Below, piece after piece: positions 44,591 to 55,862 of a stretch of 64,000 nt of DNA (position 1 is its first letter; each line of letters opens with the position of its first letter). Source of the stretch: Okapia johnstoni (Eukaryota; Chordata; Mammalia; Artiodactyla; Giraffidae); NCBI GenBank assembly GCA_024291935.2, contig CM044311.1, positions 18,127,001 through 18,191,000 on the forward strand, written 5' to 3'. Both the position numbers and the translations under genes were made by a program. The notes beneath the pieces were generated by a model that made no database searches, was not told the origin of the DNA, and was given only the letters and a program-made list of their open reading frames with translations.

Positions 44591-46689
44591 TGCTACAAAG
44601 ATTCATTGTTATTTGGACAAATATTCAACTTATATTAACTTATCATCTCCAGAGAAAACCAAAGACAACACAGGAGCTGTAAACAAAGAGTATTTAGAAA
44701 ATATGGATGTTCATATATTTATTCTTCTGTGAGACCTTTAAGGTCTTGGAGATTCATTTTTCTCATATGACATAAAATCCACCAACAAGCCACACAGATA
44801 GTAAACATAATTTTTTGAGGATTGCACAAGGCTTCATGAAAATATTATCATACATAATAATAGATATCCTTTAAAATACATAACACATATTCAAGAGAAG
44901 AAATTCAGAGAAGTGTATTACATTAAATTCTAATGGTAGAGCTAATAGTAGAAATTGAATTGGAGGGAAATAAGGAAGAAAGAGGAAGGAGAGAAGGAGG
45001 ATATCTAATCTACGGGATTTTTTCCAAATTGTACACTTAGAGAAAGTTGAACTCTGAATTCAACTCAGTCTGGAATGGATGAATGGAAGATTATACTGAT
45101 TAAATGTTTTATACTGTGAATAGCAAAAAAAAGAAAAAAATTATTGGTTTAAGTAATTCATTTTCATCTCACAGGAAAAAAAAAATCCAAAAGGAGATGG
45201 TCCGGGACTAGTGTATTTGTTAAATAATGTTGTCAAGGAACTAGGCTCCTTCTGTATGTCAGCTCTGCCATCTTTAGTGTGTGGCTGGTTTCTTCAGGGT
45301 CACAAAGTGATTTCTGGACCTACCAATAACATTTGCACCTTCCAAGGAGGAAGAGGATGGGGAAGAGAAGGCAAACTGCTTCTCTTAGCGGGACTTTCCT
45401 CTATGGTTCATTGGTCCTCACTCATGATCACTTATAGCTGCAGGGGAAACAGTGTATTCTTCTTTGAGGTCTCTATAGTACATAAATGTAGGGGAGAAGA
45501 GTGCTGTTGAACACCCATAGTGTCTGCTACAGAAAACTAGACTTCAGGGTCTTCAAGGTCTTTCCAGAAGAAAATAGCCTTAAAAAAAATCCTGAAAAAT
45601 AAGTCCAGAATGCAGTGAGAGAAGGGAAATCAAAACAGAGAAAAGAACAGATTGAAAGTTCTGCAGGGTGAGTGTTGTTTTCCTTTCTGACACTGTAAAG
45701 CATTATAAGTGAAAATGTACCCCAGTAATATTCAAAGGCAGGAAGCTTCTAACAAACTCATTTGAGTGCATATTGTGTCCTTGATAAATAAATGGATGAA
45801 TTGTAGCCTTGCTTCTACTTTTGCAAATGTCGATTGCTTATTGAATCTAAGACTTTTGTTATGGTATTCATGTTTGAAAGTAAATTCTTAGAGTCCAGCT
45901 TACTACAATGAGAGGTAAAAGCTTGGCATTATGGTCTCGTTACTGATCACTAGAACATAAGGCATTAGTTTTAGCATTTGAAGTCTAGAGAGAAATACAT
46001 TATTTGTTTGTTTTACTCCCTGATGAAACATTTCAAGAAAATATTTTGCCACAAAATCTCCATTGCTTTCATCATGCTTCTTACTTTTAATCCCCTTTAA
46101 AATAAATGAAACAGTAATTTAACAATGTATCAAATAAAAAAGCAAGATTGAGATTCACTCTTCACAGAAAAACATTACAGATTTTGAATCAAGTAATAAT
46201 CAGAACAAGATGGAAAATTTTCTTGAGATGGAAAAAAATAAGATAAAAAAATTCTGAGTACATAATAAGATTTAGTTCTCAAAATGAAGAAAATACCAAC
46301 CAACTACATAATGTTCTCTATGTCAAGAAACTATTGTCCCGGAAGACAGGTTTTGAATGCTGAACAGGAAAATGTAATGATTAAATTCCATGCAGTCTGC
46401 ACCTCTTGGGTCTCCACTTTGTGGCTACAAATTTTCATAGGCCCAGAGGAAAAAGACATGAAACTGCATGGTCTCTGTCTTTACATGATTTATAATCTCA
46501 TGAGGAAGGCAGATATAAACAACAAACATACAAACTGCAGAATACTATAATGGCTTTTCATGGAGGCACTGAAAGAATAAACATATTGTCTTTTACCTAG
46601 GGGATATGAGAGAAGATCACAGAAAATTTGATGGCTCTAACCATCTGGCATTCTTGATATTTTCTAAGAGGGTAGGTTTTAAGTGTTCT
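44591..46689. other. Unassigned AT-rich sequence, no gene seen
   Basis: About 2.1 kb. A weak MIR-like hint at 44818-44945 ('gagaagaaattcagagaagt') is too diverged to call. A 99-codon plus frame (45211-45510) has no known domain. Confidence 0.55.
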
Positions 46690-46925
46690 CAGCACTAAAA
46701 GAAAGAGAGAGTGAGATAGAGAGACAGAGAAATGGAGGGAGGGAGGCAGGAAGGGGAAGTGGGAGGAAAGGAGGAAGGAAATGGTAACTATGTGAGGTTA
46801 TGGTAACAGCTTGGTTGTAGTGGTCATTTCACAGTGAAGACATACATCAAAACTTCAAGTTGTACTCCTTAAATATACACAGCTCCTGTATCTCAATGAT
46901 ACCTCAATTAAGGTGTAAACAATAC
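46690..46925 (+). mobile_element. Old LINE-1 3' end with GA-rich tract
   Basis: 'gtaactatgtgaggttatgg', 'tggtcatttcacagtgaaga', 'cttcaagttgtactccttaa' and 'gatacctcaattaagg' match the 3' terminus of older L1 families in sense orientation. The first 95 bp is a nearly pure A/G run (46695-46785) expanded within the 3' UTR. Confidence 0.78.
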
Positions 46926-47676
46926 TATGTTCTTAAGACCAACCTGTGTGTTAGGATAGAGTTCCCTGCCCACATCAATCTTATAGTCAGTTTAGTAGGG
47001 TAAAGTCAATTAATAGAAGAATGGGATCAAATAGAAAACGTAGAATAACACTATGTAAAACAGGGAAACTTTTTGGTATACACAGTTGAGATCCAGTCTG
47101 GAGATTTACCATTTAACCAAAGGCTGAATGATATTGATAATAACAGATACTTACTGAAGGTTTACTACCGTTATAAGTAATGAAAGTATCCATAACCAAC
47201 AGTTACTGTGTAGAAAATTTGGTTTAGCACAAGGAGACTCTTTCCTCAAGGATATTTTTAGAGGCACTATAAAACAATTATATCACCTCACTTTTCTCTT
47301 CCACAGAGATTCTCAGGGAAAACTCTCTCTCTAAAGGGAAGCTATGATTTTTGTCACCTTCCCACTGGGAATTCTCAGCATCTTTATTTGTATTTCACAA
47401 GATGTTTTAAGTTACCAGGTGGAAAAGTGTTGTGAAATTACTATTATTATTCAGCTTCTGTTTTCATCTGTACTTATTTCTCTGTTAAGTCCTATTCATG
47501 GTTTCTGTAAAAACCAATCACAACCTTGGGGTGTTAATGGGCCATTAAAAATCACCTAGAATTGCTTCTGAAGTGAAAGTAAAGTACAGCAAAAAGAAAA
47601 AAAAATCCACTGAAAAAGAAAGTCAGAATGAATACACTGGTTATGTAAGGATAAACATTCCTTTAACTGTCTCCCA
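46926..47676. other. Unassigned sequence, no gene seen
   Basis: A tiny MIR-like patch at 47130-47180 is possible but not callable. Confidence 0.5.
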
Positions 47677-48036
47677 GTTCAGTTCAGTTGCTCAGTTGTG
47701 TCCGACTCTTTGAGACCCCATGAATCGCAGCACGCCAGGCCTCCCTGTCCATCACCAACTCCCAGAGTCCACCCAAACTCTTGTCCATCGAGTCGGTGAT
47801 GCCATCCAGCCATCTCATCCTCTGTTGTCCCCTTCTCCTCCTGCCCCCGATCCTTCCCAGCATCAGGGTCTTTTCAAATGAGTCAACTGTTCACATGAGG
47901 TGGCCAAAGTATTGGAGTTTCAGCTTCAACATCAGTCCTTCCAATGAACACCCAGGACTGATCTCCTTTAGGATGGACTGGTTGGATCTCCTTGCAGTCC
48001 AAGGGACTCTCAAGAATCTTCTCCACCTGTCTCCCA
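47677..48036 (-). mobile_element. BovB LINE 3' fragment, antisense, with 10-bp TSD
   Basis: The body at 47687-48026 (340 bp) is close to consensus from 'gttcagttcagttgctcagt' to 'ctctcaagaatcttctcca'. The perfect repeat CTGTCTCCCA at 47677-47686 and 48027-48036 is the TSD. Strong 5' truncation. Confidence 0.97.
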
Positions 48037-48679
48037 AGATCTTCTTAAATAATGGACTAATAACCTAATTCATCACCTTGATGGTGAGGCTCTATCAAAA
48101 TCCACTTTATTTTGGTCACACCAGTCTTATAGATAAAATGTGAACAGAGTTAGCACTAGCCCCCTGAGGCGCCCTGGATCTCAGCAGCAGGTTTATTATC
48201 AGTGTGAGTTCCTCACCCCTCCTCCACTCAACACACACTGTTTGCACACCTTATTATAGCGCTTATAATTCTGCATTGTGATTCACTATGTTCTTTTCTG
48301 TTTTACCTGCTTTTCCTTAAATTTATCCAAGTAACTAACTATATTTTATTCATTTTGAATCACTACTGTCCCTAGCAGAGAAGCAAATGTTCTTATGCTA
48401 AATTACTCAATTGATCAATTCTATCCGAAGATCAGTGCAATTGCTTAACAAAAGGCAGCTTTTTCACTTAAAGCCAGCTTTCCAAACTGTGAAGGCAAAA
48501 GTCAAAATTAAGGTAAGAAATGCTAAGTAGAAAACAGGCTGAGAGAGTAGTCCCTTGACTATGTTAAAGGGAATCTGAAACCCACTGGGGAGTCACAAGC
48601 TCCCTCCTGAAATTACCTCTATGTCAGTACAGTCCATGTTACATCACATATGTTCATTTGTGAGGCAGTATATTAAAAT
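48037..48679. other. Unassigned sequence, no gene seen
   Basis: No recognisable repeat. Confidence 0.5.
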
Positions 48680-48765
48680 TTTCTTGTGCCTTATTCATCT
48701 TTGTACCCCCGGTGCCAAGCACAGTGCCTGGTATAAGGTAAATGTCCTATAAAATTAAACTACTA
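48680..48765 (+). mobile_element. L2 LINE 3' end
   Basis: 'gtgccttattcatctttgta', 'cccccggtgccaagcacagt' and 'gcctggtataaggtaaatgt' match the L2 3' end well (consensus 'cagtgcctggcacatagtag'). Confidence 0.72.
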
Positions 48766-49147
48766 AAATGTTGAGTCCTGAGTCTTAACTTTCCGGGAAA
48801 AATAAAGCTGTTAACACTAAAATGGATATTGACATATTTTGACTCATCTTTAAAGAATTAACTTTCCTTCTCCACTCCTCTTGAGCATAATAAACTCATT
48901 CAACTTTCTATTCAATTCTCATCTGACCCCAAAATGTTTTCCCTTGACTACTTGATCAGAAGTAACTCCCCCCTTGGTACCTCTCTACACTTTCCCTGTA
49001 TTTCTACCTTTTTGTTGAATTGAGCATTAAATGAATTTGTTTATGGTTGTGAATTTGTCTAAGCCATTTGTTTATGGTCCTCCTTTTTCACTCCAGAACG
49101 TTTCCTTATCGTCTTCCTGGTTTGCCGTTAATCTGGTATCTAGAAGA
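48766..49147. other. Unassigned sequence, no gene seen
   Basis: AT-rich unique sequence. Confidence 0.5.
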
Positions 49148-49335
49148 ATGCTGCTCAAACTTGCTCTACATTGGAAACACAGGGAGCTTTTAAACAGATA
49201 GATGCCCAGGTCCAATCCAGGACAATTAAATCAGACTCTCTGGAGCAAGAAAATCAAGTATCGCTATTTCATCTTGTTTTAAGATTAACAAGTAAATGTA
49301 ATCGACAGTCAAATCAAAGAACCACTGACCTAGAA
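49148..49335 (-). mobile_element. MER5-like hAT-Charlie fossil, antisense
   Basis: 'aatgctgctcaaacttgctc' start, 'cagggagcttttaaaca', 'atgcccaggtccaatcca', 'atcagactctctgga' and terminal 'aaagaaccactgacc' fit antisense MER5A/B in layout and length. Diverged. Confidence 0.65.
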
Positions 49336-50575
49336 CATAATGGATGATTACTAAGCACAAATGAATGGACTAGAACTCAGTACTCATTGTTCAGTATCAG
49401 GTATTTATATAGGATACACCCCTTTGCTTTGTTTTAAAGTCACAGCTGGAACCCTAAATAGCCCTCATGGATATAATGGCTTTTAATTGAAGCATCCTCT
49501 CTTTACTGCAACTGGAAAAGCTACTTGTAACGAGTCAGTAGCAGCTTCTCTGTTTATTAAAAGTAGTGCATTATGGAAATATAATAAGTAAATGGAACCC
49601 TCAAAAATTCTAAGGATAAACAATCCTGTACATGACAAATGGATGGATGTGATGAGGGAATTTATTAGCACAAACCAAGTCATACACAGATTTTGAAAAA
49701 TGGGAGATGTCAGCCATCTAGACAAAGCAAGTACACAAAATCCAAAATCACTATAATGTGAATTTGTTTAAAAATATTCCTGAAAATATTTGTCTTATTT
49801 TGCCTTCTCCCAATCATTAAACTCTTCACACTGCCCGCAGAGGAATAAATAGTCATGATTATATATTGCACTTTGGTGAGCTTCTTGGACTAGATGGCTT
49901 TATTCCTGCATTTTGTATGTTATTCCATCACCCATTCATACTCTGCTTCAGTCAACAGCAGAGAAAAGATTAAAAATCCTATTAACTGCAACACTCTAAA
50001 AGACAGTGATGATTATCCTTAGGTAATCCACATTTTTCTTTAGTCTTTCCTGTCAACCATGGAATAGCCAAAACAATAAACTGGTTGAAAAATTTTATCC
50101 AGCTTACCAGAGGGAAAATTTATTTTCTTCACAAAATTCTTGCTCCCTCCATCCTGGCTACAAGTGCCATATGGAATTTGACAAGGATCATATTATCTGA
50201 TTCTAATTTAAGATGCTGCAAGTGACAACTAGGGACACTAGTTATTAATATTTTATAGAACCAATAATTCTTCAGGTGGATACAGGCATAGAATTGCCTT
50301 TGGGTAAATATCATCGGTTAAACTCCTTCTCAAGTGAGGATGATTTATTTGACTCTACGTAATAAGAAAATAAAGAAGGCAGAAAGGATTTCTATATTTT
50401 AAAAGAGATACCAACCATTTGCACTGTATACATCTTATTTAGGACCCAATTAAAATAAGGGGAAAAATAATTTTTAATTTCTACAAGACAGTTGAGCAAA
50501 TGTGAACACTGAAAACAGATTTGATGGTATCAAAGAAATATCAAATGCTTATAATGGTATTAAAAATGTATTAGA
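49336..50575. other. Unassigned AT-rich sequence, no gene seen
   Basis: Short frames only. Confidence 0.55.
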
Positions 50576-50739
50576 TTTAAAAATCCTTTCCTTATAGAGA
50601 AACATACTGAAATATTTACAATGAGATGATAAGTCTGGGAATTGCTTTCAAACAATTTAGAACTGGGAATAGATAGGAGTATTGATGAAACAAGAATGGC
50701 CAAATATTATTATAATAAGTGCTGAAACTACATAATAAG

Positions 50740-51033
50740 TATATAGGGTTTATTTTACTCCTCTCTCTTTGTATAGATATATATGTATACATGTGTGTAT
50801 ACCTATATAAATACACAAATATATGTATACCTTTTTATTATAGGAATTTTCAAATTCCCATATTAAAACATATATATATATGTATGTGTGTGTATACCAA
50901 ATATATATATATATAATATTTGAAATGTCCCATAAAAAAAAGTTATTTTAATGGAATTTTTATGGAAATTATGGAAATTTTCAAATATATATACACATAT
51001 ATTTGAAAGTATATTTATATATTTGAATATATA
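50740..51033. repeat. AT-rich low-complexity DNA with inverted repeats
   Basis: Runs of (TA)n and (TATG)n. A perfect 12-bp inverted repeat lies at 50979-51008: TTTCAAATATAT, a 6-base loop, then ATATATTTGAAA. It borders the BovB that follows. Confidence 0.8.
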
Positions 51034-51498
51034 TGTTGTTGTTCAGTTGCTAAGTCGTGTCTGACTCTTTGTGATCCCATGGACTACAGCACACTAGGCT
51101 TCTCTGTCCTCCCAGAGTTTGCTCATATTTATGCCCATTGGGTTGGTGATGCTAACTAACCATCTCATCCTCTGCTGCACCCTCTCCTTTTGCCTTCAAT
51201 CTTTCCCAGCATCAGGGTCTTTTCCAAGAGTCAGCTCTTCACATCAGGGGCCAAAACATAGGAGTTTCAGCTTCAGCAACAGTCCTTCCACTGAATATTC
51301 AGGGTTAATTTCCTTTAGGATTGACTGGTTTGATCTCCATGCAGTCCAAGGGACTCTCAAGAGTCTTCTCTAGCACCACAATTCTAAGGCATCAATTCTG
51401 TGGCACTCATTAATCTTTATGGACCAACACTCACATCCATACGTGACTACTGGAAAAACCCTAGGTTTGACTATACGGACCATTGTCTGCAGAGTGAG
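51034..51498 (-). mobile_element. BovB LINE 3' fragment, antisense, in AT-rich DNA
   Basis: From 'gttgttgttcagttgctaag' to 'ccattgtctgcagagtgag'. Moderately diverged, with small deletions (for example 'ggcttctctgtcctcccaga'). AT-rich, partly palindromic DNA lies on both sides, which blurs any TSD. Confidence 0.93.
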
Positions 51499-51600
51499 AT
51501 ATATATATGTATATTCATATATCATATATATATGATATTATATATATTCATATATATGAAAATATGTGTGTATATGTACACATACATATATTTGAAAATT
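51499..51600. repeat. AT palindromes
   Basis: Contains a perfect 20-bp palindrome ATATCATATATATATGATAT (51519-51538) and a perfect 14-bp palindrome TTCATATATATGAA (51547-51560) within a TA-rich run. Confidence 0.9.
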
Positions 51601-51934
51601 CCCATAACAAAAAAGTAAACAACTAAAAACAATTTAGGCAATAGTAAGGGCAATGATTACAACAATCTGATATTTCTTGGTGTGATAATGCCAAAAAATA
51701 ATACATAGAAAAATGTGTAAACAAACTTTGATATACTTAGGCTCCCTTTTCATATCATTGAATGAAGAACAGATTTCAGTTCTAGAACTCAATCCAAACA
51801 CATTTAATTATGATAGTAAAAAAAGTCTTACTATATCACTAAGTCCTCCACAGGATTATAGAGTAAGGCAAGTAGTCTAAAGAACTCTATTTAAATCTTA
51901 TGCTGTCCTGTTTAAATAGACTATTCTTTACCAT
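51601..51934. other. Unassigned sequence, no gene seen
   Basis: AT-rich unique sequence. Confidence 0.5.
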
Positions 51935-52290
51935 TTATTCCTTCAGCAAATGTTCTCCATCATAGGCTATATCCCTGGGACTGTTCCAAGTACTGGGAAG
52001 GCAGTGATGAACTATATGGTCTCTGTCCTGTCTTACTGGCTGTGGGATAAAAGCTATTGAATAAATAATCAAATATACAATTAGATTTGTGATAAACACT
52101 GTAAAATAAAAATTACAAGATAATTATTTTAGAGATATTTGTTATATGTAAACATATAACAAAGCCACCTGATCTTCTCTAGGGGGTGGTGATGAGTAGG
52201 AAGAATTTATAGAGAAAGACTTTCCTGAGTCTTGCTTCTAAAAGAAACGGGAAGCCTTTGCAGGGTTTTACTAGATATGATATGATCATT
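51935..52290 (-). mobile_element. L2-type LINE fossil, antisense
   Basis: 'ccttcagcaaatgttctcca', 'gggactgttccaagtactgg', 'aaggcagtgatgaa', then, after diverged A/T-rich sequence, 'cgggaagcctttgcagggtt' and 'agatatgatatgatca'. This is the usual antisense order of a long, internally deleted L2-type repeat. Confidence 0.65.
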
Positions 52291-52314
52291 TTTTCCTTTT
52301 TATAAACAACTAAA

Positions 52315-52490
52315 GTGTGTCAGTAGAACATAGACGATAAGTACAGAAGTCCCAGTTTTGCCACTTACTAGCTGTCATCTTCTGTGTTCACATCCTGAAG
52401 TCATAAAACTGTAATTCTGCCTCTGAGGGTTGTATTGATATTAAAGATTAAATGAGATAATCCATAGCAAATTCTCAGAACTATTGCCAA
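52315..52490 (+). mobile_element. MIR SINE fossil
   Basis: 'cccagttttgccacttacta' and 'gctgtcatcttctgtg', then 'tctgagggttgtattgat' and 'aaagattaaatgagataatc', are the MIR core and 3' half. One of the better preserved MIRs here. Confidence 0.88.
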
Positions 52491-53309
52491 GTTTCAACAC
52501 AACAGAAAGAAGATGGGAACTTGGACCAATCTGTCAAACTCCAACGGTTTGAATTGATGATGAAGGAAAAACACATTGTCTTTCTACTAAGTATGCCTTT
52601 TTTAAAATCAATACTTGGCTTTTAGAGGTCTTTAAAATTATAGCCAGTTTTTCAAAATAAAAATAGCCAATTTCCAGACTGGTGATTAATGTAGAATACT
52701 CTCATGTTAAAAGATTAATAGCATTTCTGTCAAACCTATTTTATGTTCATACGCTATGCTCATTTCTCATTTACAAGAATATCAATTCATCTAAAGTGCA
52801 TTAATAATATCAAAGTATTCAACCACAGCAACAGTTCCCTAGCTTTATCATTGGGTTCTGTCATGTCCATAGTCATGAAAATCATAGCTTGGCCAAGTTA
52901 GGAATTAGCTGCATTTTGACTCCTACTTAAATATCTCATTGTGTAACATCCAAACAATTACAGACTTTTTATAAATCCCCAGTTTTTTTATTCTATCCTC
53001 ATTACCAGTGTAGAAAATAAAGACCCACGAGTTTACTATTCTTTGTTCATCAGTTTTAGCTACTGTGAACTTCATGGCAAGATAAAGAATTATTGTACTC
53101 CTTTGTTTTTTAAAAAAACGTTTGACAAAGGATAAAATTGCCCTTCTCATAGGTATGTTTAGAATTTTGTTTCTTGAATTTTGCTTTTATCTTGCAACAG
53201 GTTTCAGTGTTGGTCTATTCACACACATCTAAAATCAAGAGCAAAGATGAACTGTCTGGTCACCACGTCTGCCACTTTCACTAACACAGCATCACCTCAA
53301 CAGCACAGG
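52491..53309. other. Unassigned sequence, no gene seen
   Basis: AT-rich, short frames only. Confidence 0.5.
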
Positions 53310-53425
53310 CTTAGAGAGCAAAGAACACGGCCCAGAAGTGAAGAAGTTGACTTCTGGGGCCTGACTGCAATTGATAGTTGTGTGACTTTGGTAAACCTTT
53401 CACTGATGATGGGACTCTGATCCTA
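53310..53425 (+). mobile_element. Possible MIR fossil
   Basis: 'tagagagcaaagaacacgg', 'ggggcctgactgcaattg' and 'gttgtgtgactttggtaaac' resemble the MIR 5' half. Diverged. Confidence 0.5.
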
Positions 53426-53582
53426 TTCTTGAAGGAGGCTGACTAGATTAGGGGTAACAAATTTGACACCTATGGACAGGTTTCATTGCAAGCCAAATCC
53501 ATTGTTTTTTGTCAGCCTTCAAAATGCCAGATAGGCAGAACATTCACTTTCTAGTATATCACAGCCCTACTCCTTCATCAGA

Positions 53583-53647
53583 AAACAGCAAAATTCTGTA
53601 AAGCAATTATCCTTTAATCAAAAAAAATAAATAAAAAAAGAAAAAAT
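53583..53647 (+). mobile_element. LINE-1 3' tail fragment
   Basis: 'cagcaaaattctgtaaagca', 'attatcctttaatc' and an A-rich tail with AAATAAATAAA match the end of artiodactyl L1 3' UTRs. Only the last ~60 bp is present. Confidence 0.62.
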
Positions 53648-53984
53648 ATCTTTTCTGAATTCATAGACATTTTTTTTGAACAGTCTTGTATTTACTGAAA
53701 AATTGACCAGATACCAGGAATAGATTGGATCTATTCTTTTTGTTCTAATCTTTGTGTTCTGTTGCCTGTGCTTAGTCATGTTGGCTCTGCATCTTTTGTT
53801 TAAAAAAAAAAAGTTGTCTATAGCCTGAAATATACAGAATAGCCCATTCTCAAGGCTATGACCTTTAAAAGTATAACACTTTTCCATTTATATAGAGATA
53901 AAAAGCTGCAGAATGGAGAATAACATTTGTCTTGTTGGAGGTTTATGGTACATTGGACCAAACACAGATGCAAGAATCTAGATG

Positions 53985-54215
53985 CAAGAACAAACATTCC
54001 TGCACCCAGAAATTTGCAAGTCAGCCACACCCTTCCCTTTTAGTATAAAAAAGTCTTAATTCTAACTCAGGTAAGACGGTTCTTTGGGACACTACTTCAC
54101 CATCTTCTTGGTCTTCTGTTTTTCCCCTGCCCCAACAACTCATCTCTCAGTGTGTTGGCTTGTTGTGCTGTGAGCAGTACAAGTTTAGACTCAGTAAGAC
54201 TTCTTCTGTTCTAGG
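53985..54215 (+). mobile_element. Probable ERV LTR 3' part
   Basis: A TATA-like TAGTATAAAAAAG (about 54040) is followed by 'ctttgggacactacttcacc', 'ccccaacaactcatctctca', 'gtgtgttggcttgttgtgct', 'gtgagcagtacaagtttaga' and 'ctcagtaag'. This is an R/U5-like order seen in class I ERV LTRs. The upstream U3 is not clear and no viral genes follow, so a partial or solo LTR is likely. Old and defective. Confidence 0.45.
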
Positions 54216-54219
54216 ATCC

Positions 54220-55090
54220 TGTCCATGATACTACATTTCATTTAGTCATCATGTCCCTTGGGGCTCCTCTGGGCTGTAACATTTTTGCACACTTTTCCTT
54301 GTTTTTGATGACTGTGACAGGTTTGAGGAATTCTAGCAGGGTATTTTGTAGGATGCTAATCTATAGAAAATTTGTTTGATGTTTTTCTCATAAATAGGCT
54401 GGAGTTGTAAGTTTGGGGGAGGAAGATCACAGAAGTAAAGCACCATTCTCATGACATCATATCAACAGTACCTACTGTCAACATGATTTATGATTGCTGA
54501 TACTGATCTGATCACCTGGCTGAAGTAGTGTTTGTTAGGCTATTCCACTGTAAAGGTACTTTTTCTTCCTTTCCACACTATATACTTTAGAAGGAAGTAA
54601 CTATGTGCAACTCACATTTAAGGAGTGTGGAGCTATGCTTTTGTCCCTTCATGTGCAATATCTCTACAAATTACTTAGATTTTTTTTCTGTATGGGAGAT
54701 TTGTGTCTTTTCTCCTTTTAAAATTTATTCCCTCACTTATTCCAATATGAACTCAGGGATATTTATTTTATACTTTGTGGATTGTCCTAGGATTTGCTTT
54801 TTGAAGCTTTTTCAGTTGGATTCTATTCTTTGACACACTCCTATCAACATGGGTTTGAACCTTTTTTAAAGCTCTTTCTTACTTTCTGATACTATAAGTT
54901 GCTCAAGATTCATGTTTTACATTTTCTTACCCAGTCCTAGAATCATCCATTTCTCCAGGAGCCTTGGCTCCTTTTACTAGAGAAAGGTATTAAAAACCAA
55001 GATCTGGGTGGTAGGTATGCTCATTGCTACTAGGGTGTTGTTTCTTATGGGTCCTCTCAGCTCATAGGGTCTCCTTTTAATTTTACACCT
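54220..55090. mobile_element. Old L1M-family block
   Basis: A long run of words typical of an ancient L1M 3'-region repeat: 'tgatgtttttctcataaata', 'aagcaccattctcatgacat', 'gatcacctggctgaagtagt', 'ccatttctccaggagccttg' and 'accaagatctgggtggtagg'. No coding frame survives. I could not settle the strand or subfamily. The following 55091-55409 holds nothing I recognise. Confidence 0.6.
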
Positions 55091-55409
55091 GACCTAAGTC
55101 AGATATTTGGGTATTGAAGATATATGAGTTTTCTTGACCCGAGATCTAAATTACCTCCAAGTTTCCTTCCAACTGTTATAGCATTGTTAGTATTCCCTCA
55201 GTTAAGAAAAAATTGCCAATTACGGGCCCAAACTGAAATGTAAGGAATGAAAATGGAGAAATTTCAGCACAAACTTTTTACGGGCTCTACTCTATCAGAC
55301 ACATATTCCCATGGGTTTATTGTTTGGCAATGACTCTAATATTTACTGATTCTTTTATTTACATTTCCCCCTTGTCCAAATCTACCTCATTTCCACTGAA
55401 CTTTCCAAT

Positions 55410-55862
55410 GCAAAGTTTCTCAAATTTAACACTATTGACAATTTGAGCTGGATCATTGTTTTGGGCTTCCCTGGTGGCTCAGACAGTAAAAAAAAAATCT
55501 GTCTGCAATGTGGGAGACCTGGGTTTGATCCCTGGGTTGGGAAGATCCCCTGGAGAAGGGAACGGCTACCCACTCCAGTATTCTTGCCTGGAGAATCCCA
55601 TGGACAGAGGAGCCTGGTGGTCTACAGTCCGTGGGATTGCAAAGAGTTGAACATGACTGAAGCAACTTAGCACAACACACGACACATTCTTTGTTGTGAG
55701 GGGCTGTCCTGTGCAGTGTAGGATGTATATCCATGGCGTCTATCTACTAAATACCAATAGCACCACCTCCCATTTTGGTGAGACAACTAAAATAATTTCC
55801 TGATGTTGCCAAATCTTCCTGAGGAGGCCAAATTACCCTGGGTTGAGAACCACTGTCTTAGT
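55410..55862 (-). mobile_element. MER20 (hAT-Charlie), antisense, split by Bov-tA
   Basis: The left part 'aagtttctcaaatttaacac' and 'tattgacaatttgagctgga' (55413-55453) and the right part 'ctttgttgtgaggggctgtc', 'ctgtgcagtgtaggatgtat', 'gggttgagaaccactg' (55690-55857) together make one MER20. A Bov-tA at 55464-55684 interrupts it. Confidence 0.9.
55454..55693 (+). mobile_element. Bov-tA SINE, sense, inserted in MER20
   Basis: The body at 55464-55684 runs from 'ggcttccctggtggctcaga' to 'gactgaagcaacttagcaca'. Flanks CATTGTTTT (55454-55462) and CATTCTTTG (55685-55693) match at 7 of 9 positions and equal the MER20 target. The head has an A9 expansion at 55489-55497. Confidence 0.95.
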
